Positions 1-8,478 of a stretch of DNA of 64,000 bases are shown here, in pieces. The position numbers and the translations under genes are program-made. Source of the stretch: Mycobacterium saskatchewanense (GTDB lineage Bacteria; Actinomycetota; Actinomycetes; Mycobacteriales; Mycobacteriaceae); NCBI RefSeq assembly GCF_010729105.1, contig NZ_AP022573.1, positions 3,348,001 through 3,412,000 on the forward strand, in the 5' to 3' direction. The notes under the pieces were generated by a model. The model saw only the letters and a list, made by a program, of their open reading frames with translations. It ran no database searches and was not told where the DNA came from. Each line of letters opens with the position of its first letter. The first letter of the stretch is position 1.

Positions 1-7
1 TGCGCAA

Positions 8-1204
8 ATGCCGGGGACAGCGCGGCGGGAAATTTATCGTCGGTTCGTGCACCGTCGAACCGCGCTGAAGCTGCCGCTGCTGCTGGCAGCGGGCGCGGCC
101 ATGGTGCAGGCGCCCCGCGGGGGCGCGGAACCGGCACCCCGCTCGTCCGGGGAGATCACCCGGTGGTCGCCCGACCGGGCGAATCGGTGGTACCAGGCCC
201 AGGGTTGGCTGGTCGGCGCGAACTACATCCCGTCCAACGCGATCAACCAGCTCGAGATGTTCCAGCCCGGCACCTACGACCCCCGGCGCATCAATACCGA
301 GCTCGGGTGGGCGAAGTCGTACGGCTTCAATAGCGTGCGGGTCTTCCTGCACGACCAGCTCTGGGCGCAGGACCCGCGCGGGTTTCAAAGCCGCCTCGGT
401 CAGTTCGTCGGGATCGCGGCGAGCCACGGCATCCGGCCACTGTTCGTCTTCTTCGACTCCTGTTGGGACCCGCTGCCCAAGATCGGGCCGCAGCGGGCGC
501 CGCGGCCGGGCGTCCACAACTCCGGGTGGGTGCAGAGTCCCGGCGCGGAACGGCTCGGCGACCCCGACTACGCCCGCGTCCTGCACGACTATGTCACCAG
601 CGTCCTGACCCAATTCCGTAACGACAACCGGGTCCTGGGCTGGGACCTGTGGAACGAACCCGACAACCCCGCCCGCGTGTACGCCAAGGTGGAGCGCAAA
701 GACAAGTTGGAACGCGTGGCGGAGCTGCTGCCGCAGGTGTTCCGCTGGGCGCGCGCCGTCGATCCCAGCCAGCCGCTGACCAGCGGCGTGTGGCGCGGCG
801 GCGACCAGGGCGAGCAGGGCGGCCGCAGCCCGATCAGCGATATCCAGCTCAGCAACGCCGACGTGATCACGTTCCACTCCTATGCCGAGCCCGCCGGCTT
901 CGAGTCCCGGATCGCCGAGCTCGCGCCGCTGGGGCGGCCGATCATCTGCACGGAGTACATGGCCCGGCCGCAGGGCAGCACCGTCGAATCGATCCTGCCG
1001 GTGGCGAAGCGGCATAACGTCGGCGCCTTCAACTGGGGTCTGGTCGCCGGGAAGACGCAGACCTACTTCCCCTGGGACTCGTGGGACCACCCGTATACGT
1101 CGGTTCCGAAGGTGTGGTTCCACGACCTGCTGCAGCCCGACGGGCGGCCGTTCCGGGACAGCGAGGCGCAAACCGCGCGGACGCTGGCCGGCAGCCCCTC
1201 CTGA
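8..1204 (+). CDS. Secreted GH5-like glycoside hydrolase (cellulase family)
   Basis: A 398-residue exported glycosidase. The N-terminus has a twin-arginine-like signal: RRTALK near residue 17, a hydrophobic stretch, then an Ala-rich cleavage region. The body looks like a clan GH-A TIM barrel. WNEP supplies the probable acid/base Glu217 and ICTEY the probable nucleophile Glu316. The substrate (a beta-linked glucan or mannan) cannot be read from sequence. The ATG lies only 8 bases into the window, so an upstream start cannot be excluded. A short inverted repeat follows the stop. Confidence 0.8.
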   Translation: MPGTARREIYRRFVHRRTALKLPLLLAAGAAMVQAPRGGAEPAPRSSGEITRWSPDRANRWYQAQGWLVGANYIPSNAINQLEMFQPGTYDPRRINTELGWAKSYGFNSVRVFLHDQLWAQDPRGFQSRLGQFVGIAASHGIRPLFVFFDSCWDPLPKIGPQRAPRPGVHNSGWVQSPGAERLGDPDYARVLHDYVTSVLTQFRNDNRVLGWDLWNEPDNPARVYAKVERKDKLERVAELLPQVFRWARAVDPSQPLTSGVWRGGDQGEQGGRSPISDIQLSNADVITFHSYAEPAGFESRIAELAPLGRPIICTEYMARPQGSTVESILPVAKRHNVGAFNWGLVAGKTQTYFPWDSWDHPYTSVPKVWFHDLLQPDGRPFRDSEAQTARTLAGSPS

Positions 1205-1206
1205 GC

Positions 1207-1223
1207 CGCTAACCGGCTTAGCG
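1207..1223 (+). terminator. Possible short stem-loop after the glycosidase gene
   Basis: CGCTAA at 1207-1212 pairs with TTAGCG at 1218-1223 around a 5-base loop. There is no T-run, so a role in termination is only a guess. Confidence 0.3.
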
Positions 1224-1344
1224 CGACGCCCTTCCGGCCAACTCGTCGAAGCCCGTATACAGCGGCGCTGGTGGCGGCGCACACTACGAAAGAGCTGGTT
1301 CTTGCAGCTCGCGGGAAGCGCCCACTCCGAGAGGAGTCAACACG

Positions 1345-1587
1345 ATGCGTCTTTTATCAGTAGCCTTCGGCGTCGTCGCAGCGGCCGTGTTGACCGCCGC
1401 GCCGGCCAACGCCGACCCCGACGTCCCGCCCCCGCCACCACCCGGGCCGCCCGGCGTCGCGCCGGCAGCGCCGCCCCCGGGTTTGACGCGCGAGCAGCAA
1501 TGCGCCTGGATCGCGTTTCGCACCTGGGTTCCGTGCAACTGGATCATGCCCAATCCCCCGCCGCCCGGGACTCCCGGGACGATGTGA
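1345..1587 (+). CDS. Small secreted proline-rich protein
   Basis: An 80-residue protein with a clear Sec signal peptide (residues 1 to about 23, ending ANA before DPD). Pro-rich stretches flank a short central part containing two cysteines, which could form one disulfide. A GAGAGGAG ribosome-binding sequence lies about 10 bases before the ATG. This type of tiny exported Pro-rich protein is common in mycobacteria. No function is recognised. Confidence 0.7.
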   Translation: MRLLSVAFGVVAAAVLTAAPANADPDVPPPPPPGPPGVAPAAPPPGLTREQQCAWIAFRTWVPCNWIMPNPPPPGTPGTM

Positions 1588-1646
1588 CGGGGTGACGCGT
1601 CCCCTTGGGGCCGGGCACCGGATGGTGCGCGCCCGTAGGCGTTTGG

Positions 1647-1733
1647 CGGTGGCGGAGGGATTTGAACCCTCGGACGGTGTTAGCCGTCACACGCTTTCGA
1701 GGCGTGCTCCTTAGGCCGCTCGGACACGCCACC
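1647..1733 (-). tRNA. tRNA-Ser (anticodon CGA)
   Basis: An 87-nt class II tRNA with a long variable arm. The 7-bp acceptor stem is GGTGGCG/CGCCACC with discriminator G, and the T-arm is GAGGG-TTCAAAT-CCCTC. The anticodon stem CACGC/GCGTG encloses CTCGAAA, giving CGA. CCA is not encoded. It lies just downstream of tadA on the same strand. Confidence 0.96.
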
Positions 1734-1762
1734 GCCAGGCAGCTTACCGAACCGACCGCCGC

Positions 1763-2356
1763 TCACCCCAATCGCTGCCTGGCGAAGAACTCCTCCAGGG
1801 GCGCGGCGCACTCGTCGGCCAGTACCCCGCCCCGCACCTGCGGTCGGTGATTGAGGCGGCGGTCACGCACGACGTCCCACAGCGACCCGACCGCCCCGGT
1901 CTTCGGCTCCCACGCGCCGAACACCAGCCGTTCGACGCGCGCCAGCACCACCGCACCCGCGCACATGGTGCACGGTTCGAGAGTGACCGCCAGCGTGGTG
2001 CCCTCCAGGCGCCAGCCGTCGCCGAGCGCGCGGGCCGCCGCCCGCATCGCCAGGATCTCGGCGTGCGCGGTCGGGTCGCCCAGCGCCTCACGGGCGTTCA
2101 CCGCGCGGGCGAGTTCGGTTCCGTCGGGGCCGATGACCACCGCGCCGACGGGCACATCGCGCGGACCCGCCGTCGCGGCGACCGCCAATGCCGAGCGGAT
2201 CAGGTCTTCGTCAGCGCCCGGCTCCGCCGCGCTTGCGGTCACCGACCGGTCCTGAGGGCGGCGACCCGCTGCGCCCGGCTCCGCCGCGCTTGCGGTCACC
2301 GACCGGTCCTGAGGGCGGCGACCCGCTGCGCCCGGCTCCGCCGCGCTTGCGGTCAC
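1763..2356 (-). CDS. tadA: tRNA-specific adenosine deaminase TadA with repeat-extended N-terminus
   Basis: Deaminates A34 to inosine in tRNA-Arg(ACG), allowing one tRNA to read CGU, CGC and CGA; its substrate tRNA is encoded at 28264-28336. Zinc-site motifs are clear: HAE at about residues 98-100 and PCTMC at 128-132. Read from the GTG at 2356 the protein has 197 residues. That GTG overlaps the TGA of the upstream gene (GTGA), indicating translational coupling. The first 38 residues are two copies of a 19-residue repeat encoded by a 57-bp DNA repeat. Equivalent GTG codons at 2299 and 2242 would give 178 or 159 residues, the last closest to normal TadA length. Confidence 0.9.
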   Translation of the reverse strand: MTASAAEPGAAGRRPQDRSVTASAAEPGAAGRRPQDRSVTASAAEPGADEDLIRSALAVAATAGPRDVPVGAVVIGPDGTELARAVNAREALGDPTAHAEILAMRAAARALGDGWRLEGTTLAVTLEPCTMCAGAVVLARVERLVFGAWEPKTGAVGSLWDVVRDRRLNHRPQVRGGVLADECAAPLEEFFARQRLG

Positions 2357-2362
2357 CGACCG
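2214..2362 (-). repeat. 57-bp MIRU-like tandem repeat, 2.6 copies
   Basis: Copy 1 is 2214-2270, copy 2 is 2271-2327 (identical) and a partial third copy of 35 bp is 2328-2362. The unit is a multiple of three and reads through in the tadA frame. Each unit carries a GTGA, the overlap that joins the upstream stop to the tadA start. A diverged single copy of the core lies at 33081-33122. The size and the position at a stop/start junction resemble mycobacterial MIRU elements. Confidence 0.9.
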
Positions 2363-2874
2363 ATGCGGTCGATCACCGCCGACAGCTCGTCCGCAAAGCC
2401 CATCTCCCGGGCGATGCGGCCCAGCTGCTCGTCGGCGTACAGGTCGGTCTCGTCGAGGATCACGCCCAGCACCGCCTCGGGCAGCCCGATGTCGGACAGC
2501 AGCCCGAGGTCACCCTCCTCGAACGGGTCGGAGTCTTCCAGATCCTCGGGGTCGATGTCCGCGTCCAGCTTGTCCAGCACCTCGGCGGCGATGTCGTAGT
2601 CCAGGGCCGCGGTGGCGTCCGAGAGCAGCAGCCGGGTCCCCGACGGCGCCGGCCGCAGGATCACGAAGAATTCGTCGTCGATGTCGAGGAGGCCGAACAC
2701 GGCTCCTGCGCTGCGCAGTTCGCGTAGCTCCGTCTCGGCGGCCTGGAGGCTCGTAAGCGACTTGGGAGCCATCGCCGAACAGCGCCACTTGCCCTCTTCG
2801 CGCACTACCGCAACGCCGAAGCCGTCGGGCGTGTCGGCGGACAGGCCCTGGGCTGAGGCCCGTTGTGCTCCCAT
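2353..2874 (-). CDS. tRNA adenosine deaminase-associated protein
   Basis: A 173-residue acidic cytoplasmic protein matching the actinobacterial family that sits beside tadA (Rv3753c in M. tuberculosis). The middle is rich in Asp/Glu and there are no membrane segments or catalytic motifs. Its TGA stop overlaps the tadA GTG, so the two are one transcription and translation unit. It may assist TadA, but that is inferred from gene linkage alone. A TACCGT -10-like element 8 bases before the ATG suggests a leaderless message. Confidence 0.85.
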   Translation of the reverse strand: MGAQRASAQGLSADTPDGFGVAVVREEGKWRCSAMAPKSLTSLQAAETELRELRSAGAVFGLLDIDDEFFVILRPAPSGTRLLLSDATAALDYDIAAEVLDKLDADIDPEDLEDSDPFEEGDLGLLSDIGLPEAVLGVILDETDLYADEQLGRIAREMGFADELSAVIDRIGR

Positions 2875-2882
2875 GGGCGCCT

Positions 2883-2888
2883 ACGGTA
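2883..2888 (-). promoter_or_regulatory. -10 element, leaderless transcript for the tadA operon
   Basis: TACCGT (TANNNT) lies 8 bases upstream of the ATG at 2874, the spacing expected when transcription begins at the start codon. No ribosome-binding sequence is present. Confidence 0.5.
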
Positions 2889-2988
2889 GTCCCTGGCCAG
2901 GCCGCTGACCAGACGAAGCCCCGACGAACGCCGCCCGGCCCCGGCAGGGCACGCACCACCGCGTGCCGAACTGTGCCAACCTTGGACT

Positions 2989-3972
2989 GTGGCCGGTATC
3001 GCTACACACCCCGTCTCGAAGACGCCCGTATGCGTGCTGGGTCTAGGGCTCATCGGCGGCTCGATCATGCGGGCCGCGGGGGCGGCCGGCCGCGAGGTGT
3101 TCGGCTACAACCGCTCGGTCGAGGGCGCGCACGGCGCGGTCGCCGATGGCTTCGACGCCACCACCGATTTGACCGCCACGCTCACCCGGGCCGCCGCTAC
3201 CGGCGCGCTGATCGTGCTGGCCGTCCCGATGCCGGCGCTGCCGAGCATGCTGGCCCACATCCGCGAGCTGGCGCCGCGCTGCCCGCTCACCGACGTCACC
3301 AGCGTCAAATGCGCGGTGCTCGACCAGGTCGCCGCGGCCGGGCTGCGGGAGCGCTTCGTCGGCGGCCACCCGATGACGGGCACCGCGCACTCGGGGTGGG
3401 CCGCCGGCCACGTCGGGTTGTTCACCAGGACCCCGTGGGTCGTGAGCGTGGACGACCACGTCGACCCGGTGGTGTGGTCGATGGTGATGACACTGGCGCT
3501 GGACTGCGGCGCGATGGTGTTGCCCGCCAAGTCCGACGAGCACGACGCCGCGGCGGCCGCCATCTCGCACCTTCCGCACCTCCTCGCCGAGGCACTGGCC
3601 GTCATCGCCGCGGACGTGCCGCTGGCCTTCGCGCTGGCCGCCGGGTCGTTCCGCGACGGGACCCGGGTGGCGGCAACGGCCCCCGACCTGGTCCGGGCGA
3701 TGTGCGAGGGTAACTCCCGCGAGCTCCTGGCGGCGGCGGACCGGGCCATCGACCTGCTGAGCAGCGCACGCGAGTCGCTGAAGACCCACAACTCGGTAGC
3801 CGAGCTGGTGGAGGCCGGCCACGCGGCGCGAACGCGCTACGACAGCTTCCCGCGCAGCGAAATCTTCCACATCGTGATAGGCGCTGAGAGATGGCGGGAC
3901 GAGCTGGCCGCCGCGGGACGGGCGGGCGGGGTGATCAGATCCGCTCTGCCAAGCCGGGATAGTCCAGAATGA
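2989..3972 (+). CDS. tyrA: Prephenate dehydrogenase
   Basis: Oxidatively decarboxylates prephenate in tyrosine synthesis. The 327-residue protein opens with a Rossmann NAD(P) site (GLGLIGGS, residues 19-26). A conserved GGHPMTG segment (about residue 125) belongs to the prephenate-binding domain, followed by the helical dimerisation domain. The GTG start at 2989 places the nucleotide-binding strand near the N-terminus as usual. Its 3' end overlaps the convergent gene by 38 bp. Orthologous in position to Rv3754. Confidence 0.92.
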   Translation: MAGIATHPVSKTPVCVLGLGLIGGSIMRAAGAAGREVFGYNRSVEGAHGAVADGFDATTDLTATLTRAAATGALIVLAVPMPALPSMLAHIRELAPRCPLTDVTSVKCAVLDQVAAAGLRERFVGGHPMTGTAHSGWAAGHVGLFTRTPWVVSVDDHVDPVVWSMVMTLALDCGAMVLPAKSDEHDAAAAAISHLPHLLAEALAVIAADVPLAFALAAGSFRDGTRVAATAPDLVRAMCEGNSRELLAAADRAIDLLSSARESLKTHNSVAELVEAGHAARTRYDSFPRSEIFHIVIGAERWRDELAAAGRAGGVIRSALPSRDSPE

Positions 3973-4534
3973 ACCCCTCTTCGTCGACGCTCACGACGGT
4001 GTCGGCGACCGGGGAGCGCAGCTTGATGCCGTCCAGACGCCCCTCGCTGGTGTAGCTCACCGTCGCAGCGGTGACCGTCATCTCCGGCACGTTCACGTAG
4101 ACCATCGGCAGGGTCACCGAGTCGGCCCGCTCGTGGAGGCCGAGGCGCCGGATCGGCAGCGCGTTGAAGAAGGGGCTGAACACCACGTCGACGTCGAGAG
4201 CTCCGTTATAGCCCGCGCGCCGCTCCCCATGGTGGTCGGTCACCAGCCACATGTTCTCCTCGTCGCGGGCGATGGCGAGCTGACGTTCCCGTTCGGCCAG
4301 CGTGACGGTCAACCCGAAGCGCTTGGTGGCGCCGGTCTCGTCAGTCTGCAGCTCGTAGTAGGCGCCGAACGCCGGGTTCGCCGCGGTGGCCGCGGCGACG
4401 ATGCGGCCGTTGGCCCGAATCCGCTTGCCGGACACCTGGACTCGCACCGACTCCATGCGTGAGACATCCTGTGCGCGCCAGGTCAACATCGCTTGCCATA
4501 CGCGCCGGTGGGGATCGGAGGGGGCTGAACTCAC
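3935..4534 (-). CDS. Putative glycolipid-binding domain protein (Rv3755c-like)
   Basis: A 199-residue soluble protein resembling the putative glycolipid-binding family (Pfam Glycolipid_bind, COG3554): a beta-rich fold with no catalytic motif and no signal peptide. I chose the GTG at 4534 because it overlaps the proZ stop in a GTGA junction, coupling it to the transporter operon. A longer reading from 4570 exists but would overlap proZ. Whether it has any role in osmoprotectant uptake is unknown. Confidence 0.7.
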   Translation of the reverse strand: MSSAPSDPHRRVWQAMLTWRAQDVSRMESVRVQVSGKRIRANGRIVAAATAANPAFGAYYELQTDETGATKRFGLTVTLAERERQLAIARDEENMWLVTDHHGERRAGYNGALDVDVVFSPFFNALPIRRLGLHERADSVTLPMVYVNVPEMTVTAATVSYTSEGRLDGIKLRSPVADTVVSVDEEGFILDYPGLAERI

Positions 4535-5262
4535 CCGTCTACCGTAGAACGTGGCCGCGAGCCGCGGCACGTTAGTCGGTTAGTGTGATCAGCTCGGCCG
4601 CGCAGGCGATCGGTCCCCGGCACCGACGCCCACACCGCAATCGCCAGCAGGCCGTCCAGAGCCAGCGCCAACACCGCCACCATCAACGCACCGACCAGCG
4701 CCAGCTGGAACTCCCGCTCCTTGATCCCGTCGATCAGATAGCGGCCCAGCCCGCCGAGGCTGGCGTAGGCGGCCACCGTCGTGGTCGCGACCACCTGCAG
4801 GGTCGCGTTCCGCAGCCCACCGAGGATCAGCGGCAGCGCATTCGGCGCCTCGACACGCAACAACACCTGGGCCTCCGTCATGCCGATCGCGCGGGCCGCG
4901 TCCACGACGGTCCGCTCGACGCCGGCGACGCCCGCGTAGGTGCCGGCCAGCAGCGGTGGCACGCCGAGCAGCGTCAGCGCCACCAGGGGCGGCCCCATCC
5001 CCAGCCCGAACAGCAGCACGCCCAGCAGCAGCACGCCCAGCGTCGGCAGCGAGCGCAGCGAGTTGACCGCACCCACCACCAGCAGCGTGCCGCGGCCGGT
5101 GTGCCCGATGATCAGCCCGATCGGGACGGCGATCAGTATCGACGCGCCGACCGCGATCGCGGTGTACTCGACGTGCTCCACGATGCGCGCCGCCAGCCCG
5201 ACGGGACCGGTCCAGTTGTCGGCGGTCAGCAGGTAGGAAACCGCCTGTCCCACGAAGTTCAC
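4531..5262 (-). CDS. proZ: Osmoprotectant (glycine betaine/choline-type) ABC transporter permease ProZ
   Basis: A 243-residue inner-membrane permease with about six hydrophobic segments and the binding-protein-dependent permease core. The EAA loop is recognisable (EAPNALPLILGGLRNA, about residue 138). It pairs with ProW at 5259-5945. Its ATG overlaps the proW stop by 4 bp (ATGA), so translation is coupled. The last 20 residues are polar and Arg-rich, and poorly conserved. Equivalent to Rv3756c. Confidence 0.9.
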   Translation of the reverse strand: MNFVGQAVSYLLTADNWTGPVGLAARIVEHVEYTAIAVGASILIAVPIGLIIGHTGRGTLLVVGAVNSLRSLPTLGVLLLGVLLFGLGMGPPLVALTLLGVPPLLAGTYAGVAGVERTVVDAARAIGMTEAQVLLRVEAPNALPLILGGLRNATLQVVATTTVAAYASLGGLGRYLIDGIKEREFQLALVGALMVAVLALALDGLLAIAVWASVPGTDRLRGRADHTNRLTCRGSRPRSTVDG

Positions 5263-5945
5263 CGGGCACCGCCGACCACGGGAGCCGTCACCCGGCGCCG
5301 CCGGCTGGTGCCGGCGGCGCGCGTCCAGGGCGTCGCCGCCCGGCCGGCCAGCATGACGAGCGAGTCGACGACGACCGCCAGCACGAACAGCGCGATGATC
5401 CCGCCGACGATCTGGTCGCTCTTGTCGGTCTGATATCCCTCGGTGAACCAGGTGCCCAGGCCGCCGATGCCGATCACCGAACCGACCGAGACCATCGCGA
5501 TGTTGGTCACCACGACCACACGCAACCCCGCGATCAGCACCGGGAGGGACAGCGGCAGCTCGACTTTCAAAACACGCTTGATCGGCGGGTACCCGACCGC
5601 GGTGGCCGCATCGCGCACGTGCGCCGGCACCGCATCCAGCGCCTCGGGCACCGCGCGCACCAGCAGCGCCGCGGTGTAGGCACTCAGCGCCACCATGACG
5701 TTGGCCTCGTCGAGGATCCTTGTTCCGATGATTACGGGCAGCACCACGAACAGTGCCAGCGAGGGGATGGTGAACACGACACCGGCGATGATCGTCGTCA
5801 GCCGGCGGGCGGCCGGCGCGCGCTGCACAAGGACACCCAGCGGCACCGCGATCGCCAGGCCGATCAGCACCGGCACCAGCGACAGCCGCAGGTGGACCCG
5901 GGTGAGGGCCCAGGCCTGTCCGAGGTGGGTGAGCAGGTAGTGCAC
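5259..5945 (-). CDS. proW: Osmoprotectant ABC transporter permease ProW
   Basis: A 228-residue permease partner of ProZ with about five to six membrane spans and an EAA-type loop (KVELPLSLPVLIAGLR). The order binding protein, ATPase, permease, permease is the OpuC/ProU-type arrangement for quaternary amine compatible solutes. It begins two bases after the proV stop and ends overlapping proZ. The exact solute is not evident. Equivalent to Rv3757c. Confidence 0.9.
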   Translation of the reverse strand: MHYLLTHLGQAWALTRVHLRLSLVPVLIGLAIAVPLGVLVQRAPAARRLTTIIAGVVFTIPSLALFVVLPVIIGTRILDEANVMVALSAYTAALLVRAVPEALDAVPAHVRDAATAVGYPPIKRVLKVELPLSLPVLIAGLRVVVVTNIAMVSVGSVIGIGGLGTWFTEGYQTDKSDQIVGGIIALFVLAVVVDSLVMLAGRAATPWTRAAGTSRRRRVTAPVVGGAR

Positions 5946-5947
5946 GG

Positions 5948-7060
5948 TCAGCCCCTCCGCCGGGCGTCCGCCGCCGCGAACACGTCGGCGGGCAGGACGC
6001 CGCCGATCACGCTGCCGCCGTCATCGACGGCCACCCCCACCCCCGACGGCGACGACAGCGCCGCGTCCAGCGCCTGGCTGAGGTTGCCGCGCGGGGGGAA
6101 CAGGGAGCCCACGGCGCTCATGTTGTCCGCCAACGACCCGCCCCCACGGCACCGCCGCAACCCCTCGGCGTCGATCCACCCCACCGGTGCGCCCGCAGAG
6201 TCGACGATCAACGCCCAACCGTCGGTGAGTCCGGCGTCGGGCGGGCGATTTTCCGGGATCCGCCGCAGGTCGTGCAGGGGCAGCCCCGTCGCGTCGAGGA
6301 GCTGCAGCCAGCGATAGCCACGCCCGAGCCCGATGAACCGCGCGACGAAATCGTTGGCCGGCCGCGACAGCAACTCGGCGGGCGTGTCGTATTGCTGCAG
6401 CATGCCGCCTTTGAACACCGCCACGCCGTCGGCCAGCTTGAGCGCCTCGTCGATGTCGTGCGTGACGAACACGATGGTTTTGTGCAATTCGCTTTGCAGC
6501 CGCAGCATTTCGTTCTGCAGCTCGTTGCGAACCACCGGATCGACCGCGGAAAACGCCTCGTCCATCAGCAAGATTGGCGGATCGGCGGCCAGCGCTCGCG
6601 CGACGCCGACCCGCTGTTGCTCGCCGCCGGAGAGTTGCGCGGGGTAGCGGGTGGCGAGTTTGGGGTCCAGCCCGACGCGTTCGAGCACCTCGTAGGCGGC
6701 CTTACGGGCCGCTCGGCGGGACTGCCCCTTGAGCACCGGAACCGTTGCGACGTTGTCGATCACGCGCTGGTGCGGCATCAGCCCGGCGCTCTGGATGACG
6801 TACCCGATCCCGAGCCGCAGCGTGACCGGGTTGACGGTCGACACGTCGGCCCCGTCCACGGTGATGGTGCCGGAGGTCGGTTCCACCATGCGGTTGATCA
6901 TCCGCAGCGCCGTGGTCTTGCCGCTGCCGGACGAACCGACAAAAACCGTCAACCTGCCCCTGGGGACGGCCAGGTTCAGCCGGTCGACGGCGGCGGTCCC
7001 GTCGGGGAACACCTTGCTGACGTTGTCGAAGACGATTGCGGCGTCCCGGTCTGCCATCAT
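5948..7060 (-). CDS. proV: Osmoprotectant ABC transporter ATPase with C-terminal CBS-like region
   Basis: A 370-residue ATPase powering ProWZ. Walker A is GSSGSGKT (42-49), the signature is LSGGEQQ, and Walker B is ILLMDEAFSAVD. The last ~110 residues resemble CBS repeats, which sense ionic strength or nucleotides in OpuA/ProV-type transporters. The start is the first ATG of ATGATG at 7060, overlapping the proX TGA (ATGA). A 13-residue upstream extension would run into proX. Confidence 0.93.
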   Translation of the reverse strand: MMADRDAAIVFDNVSKVFPDGTAAVDRLNLAVPRGRLTVFVGSSGSGKTTALRMINRMVEPTSGTITVDGADVSTVNPVTLRLGIGYVIQSAGLMPHQRVIDNVATVPVLKGQSRRAARKAAYEVLERVGLDPKLATRYPAQLSGGEQQRVGVARALAADPPILLMDEAFSAVDPVVRNELQNEMLRLQSELHKTIVFVTHDIDEALKLADGVAVFKGGMLQQYDTPAELLSRPANDFVARFIGLGRGYRWLQLLDATGLPLHDLRRIPENRPPDAGLTDGWALIVDSAGAPVGWIDAEGLRRCRGGGSLADNMSAVGSLFPPRGNLSQALDAALSSPSGVGVAVDDGGSVIGGVLPADVFAAADARRRG

Positions 7061-8004
7061 TCGCCGATCGGGTGGTTGAAGCCGTTGTCGCGCACCCACC
7101 TTCGGGCCGCTTGGGCGGGGTCCATGCCGTGGTTGCCGGCCACCAGCGAGTTCAACGTCGCCACGGCGGACAACGTCAGTTTCGCCGACACCGCGTCCAG
7201 CACGTCCTTGAGCCGGTCGGACCTCTTCTGCGAATTGACCAGAGGCACAATGTTGCCCGCCAGGAAGTTGTGGTCGGGGTCGGCGAGGACGACGAGGTGG
7301 TTCTGCGGAATCGCCGGCGAGGTGCTGTAGATGTCGGCGGCCGTCACCTGTCCCTGCAGCAGCGCGCGCACGGTCACCGCGCCGCCGCCGTCCTCGATGG
7401 AGACGAAATTGCCCGGGCTGATGTCGAGCCCATACTTCCGTTTCAGGCCGGGCACCCCTTCGGGCCTGGTTTGAAACGACGACGACGCCCCGAATCTCAC
7501 CTCCGGGGAGTGCGCCGCCAGGTCGGCGATGGTGGTCAGATGCCAGGCGGCGGCGATCGCGCTCGTGACGGTCACGGTGTCGGTGTCGGAGGCCGGCGCA
7601 GGCGTCAGGATGGACAGGTCACCGGGCAGTCGGTGGCAAAGTTCCAGCTGCACGGCATCCAACATGGTCGCCGTCGAGTCGGGTGCGAAGTAGAGCAGCA
7701 GGTTCCCGATGTACTCCGGTACCAGGTCGATGGAGTGGTCCTTCAACGCGGGGATATAGGTTTCTCGGCTGCCGATCCCCATCCGCCGTCCGACATCGAA
7801 CCCGTTGGCCTGCAGCGCTTCCGCGTAGATCTCGGCGACGATCTCCGATTCCGGAAAGTCGCCGGACCCGACCACGATGGACTTCGGGCTGCGGGTCTGT
7901 GCCCCGAGGGGATCGGAATTGCTGCACGCCGCCATCACACACAGCGCCGCCAACCAGGCCACCGCCCGCACGGCCGCGGTGCACCCGCGGGGCAGCAACC
8001 TCAT
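7057..8004 (-). CDS. proX: Osmoprotectant-binding lipoprotein ProX
   Basis: A 315-residue substrate-binding lipoprotein of the ABC system. The signal peptide ends at a lipobox with Cys27 (VMAAC), followed by the type-II periplasmic binding fold of the OpuAC/ProX family. The ATG at 8004 gives the family length; the reading frame extends further upstream but loses the signal peptide. TAGTGT lies 7 bases before the ATG with no Shine-Dalgarno, suggesting that a leaderless operon mRNA begins here. Confidence 0.92.
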   Translation of the reverse strand: MRLLPRGCTAAVRAVAWLAALCVMAACSNSDPLGAQTRSPKSIVVGSGDFPESEIVAEIYAEALQANGFDVGRRMGIGSRETYIPALKDHSIDLVPEYIGNLLLYFAPDSTATMLDAVQLELCHRLPGDLSILTPAPASDTDTVTVTSAIAAAWHLTTIADLAAHSPEVRFGASSSFQTRPEGVPGLKRKYGLDISPGNFVSIEDGGGAVTVRALLQGQVTAADIYSTSPAIPQNHLVVLADPDHNFLAGNIVPLVNSQKRSDRLKDVLDAVSAKLTLSAVATLNSLVAGNHGMDPAQAARRWVRDNGFNHPIGE

Positions 8005-8011
8005 ACCGCCG

Positions 8012-8017
8012 ACACTA
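8012..8017 (-). promoter_or_regulatory. -10 element for leaderless proXVWZ transcript
   Basis: TAGTGT (TANNNT) is 7 bases upstream of the proX ATG. The 91-bp gap to the divergent gene at 8096 must hold both promoters. Confidence 0.5.
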
Positions 8018-8095
8018 ACGGCAGACCCGCCGGCCCGTCGGTCCTCTGGCGGCCTTGGTTTCATTTCCGGGCGCCGTACGACGAAGATGACAGCC

Positions 8096-8464
8096 ATGAG
8101 CAGCCACACCCCTGCCTCGTCCGGCCCGCCGCCCCCCAAGCCCACCCACGCGCCCTCTACCGGCGCGAAACCAGCAGAGCCCGCGAAATCCAAGGAACCG
8201 GCCGTCGGGTTCACCCGCGCCGGTGCGCTGTGGACGTCGCTGATCGTCGGCTTCCTGGTCCTGATCGTGTTGTTGATCTTCATCGCCCAGAACACGGCGC
8301 CGACGGCGTTTGCGTTCTTGGGGTGGCACTGGGCCCTGCCGCTCGGGGTGGCCATTCTGCTCGCGGCGGTGGTCGGCGGCCTGATCACCGTGGCCGTCGG
8401 CACCGCCCGGATCCTGCAGCTGCGCCGCGCGGCCAAGAAGCATCACGCGGCGGCGTCACGCTAG
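8096..8464 (+). CDS. LapA/DUF1049-like small membrane protein (Rv3760-like)
   Basis: A 122-residue protein: a Pro/Ala/Lys-rich cytoplasmic N-terminus (about 40 residues), two transmembrane helices (about 47-67 and 77-100), and a basic tail. The two-helix pattern with an IAQNT segment between is typical of lipopolysaccharide-assembly LapA-domain proteins. The role in mycobacteria is unknown. An in-frame ATG at 8087 could add three residues; neither start has a strong ribosome-binding site. Confidence 0.75.
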   Translation: MSSHTPASSGPPPPKPTHAPSTGAKPAEPAKSKEPAVGFTRAGALWTSLIVGFLVLIVLLIFIAQNTAPTAFAFLGWHWALPLGVAILLAAVVGGLITVAVGTARILQLRRAAKKHHAAASR

Positions 8465-8478
8465 GCGGCGCGGCTCAT

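Noticed and set aside
2188..2727. 179-codon plus-strand frame with visible repeats
   Set aside because: Its repeats are the complement of the tadA repeat; the reading frame itself has no family or start signal.
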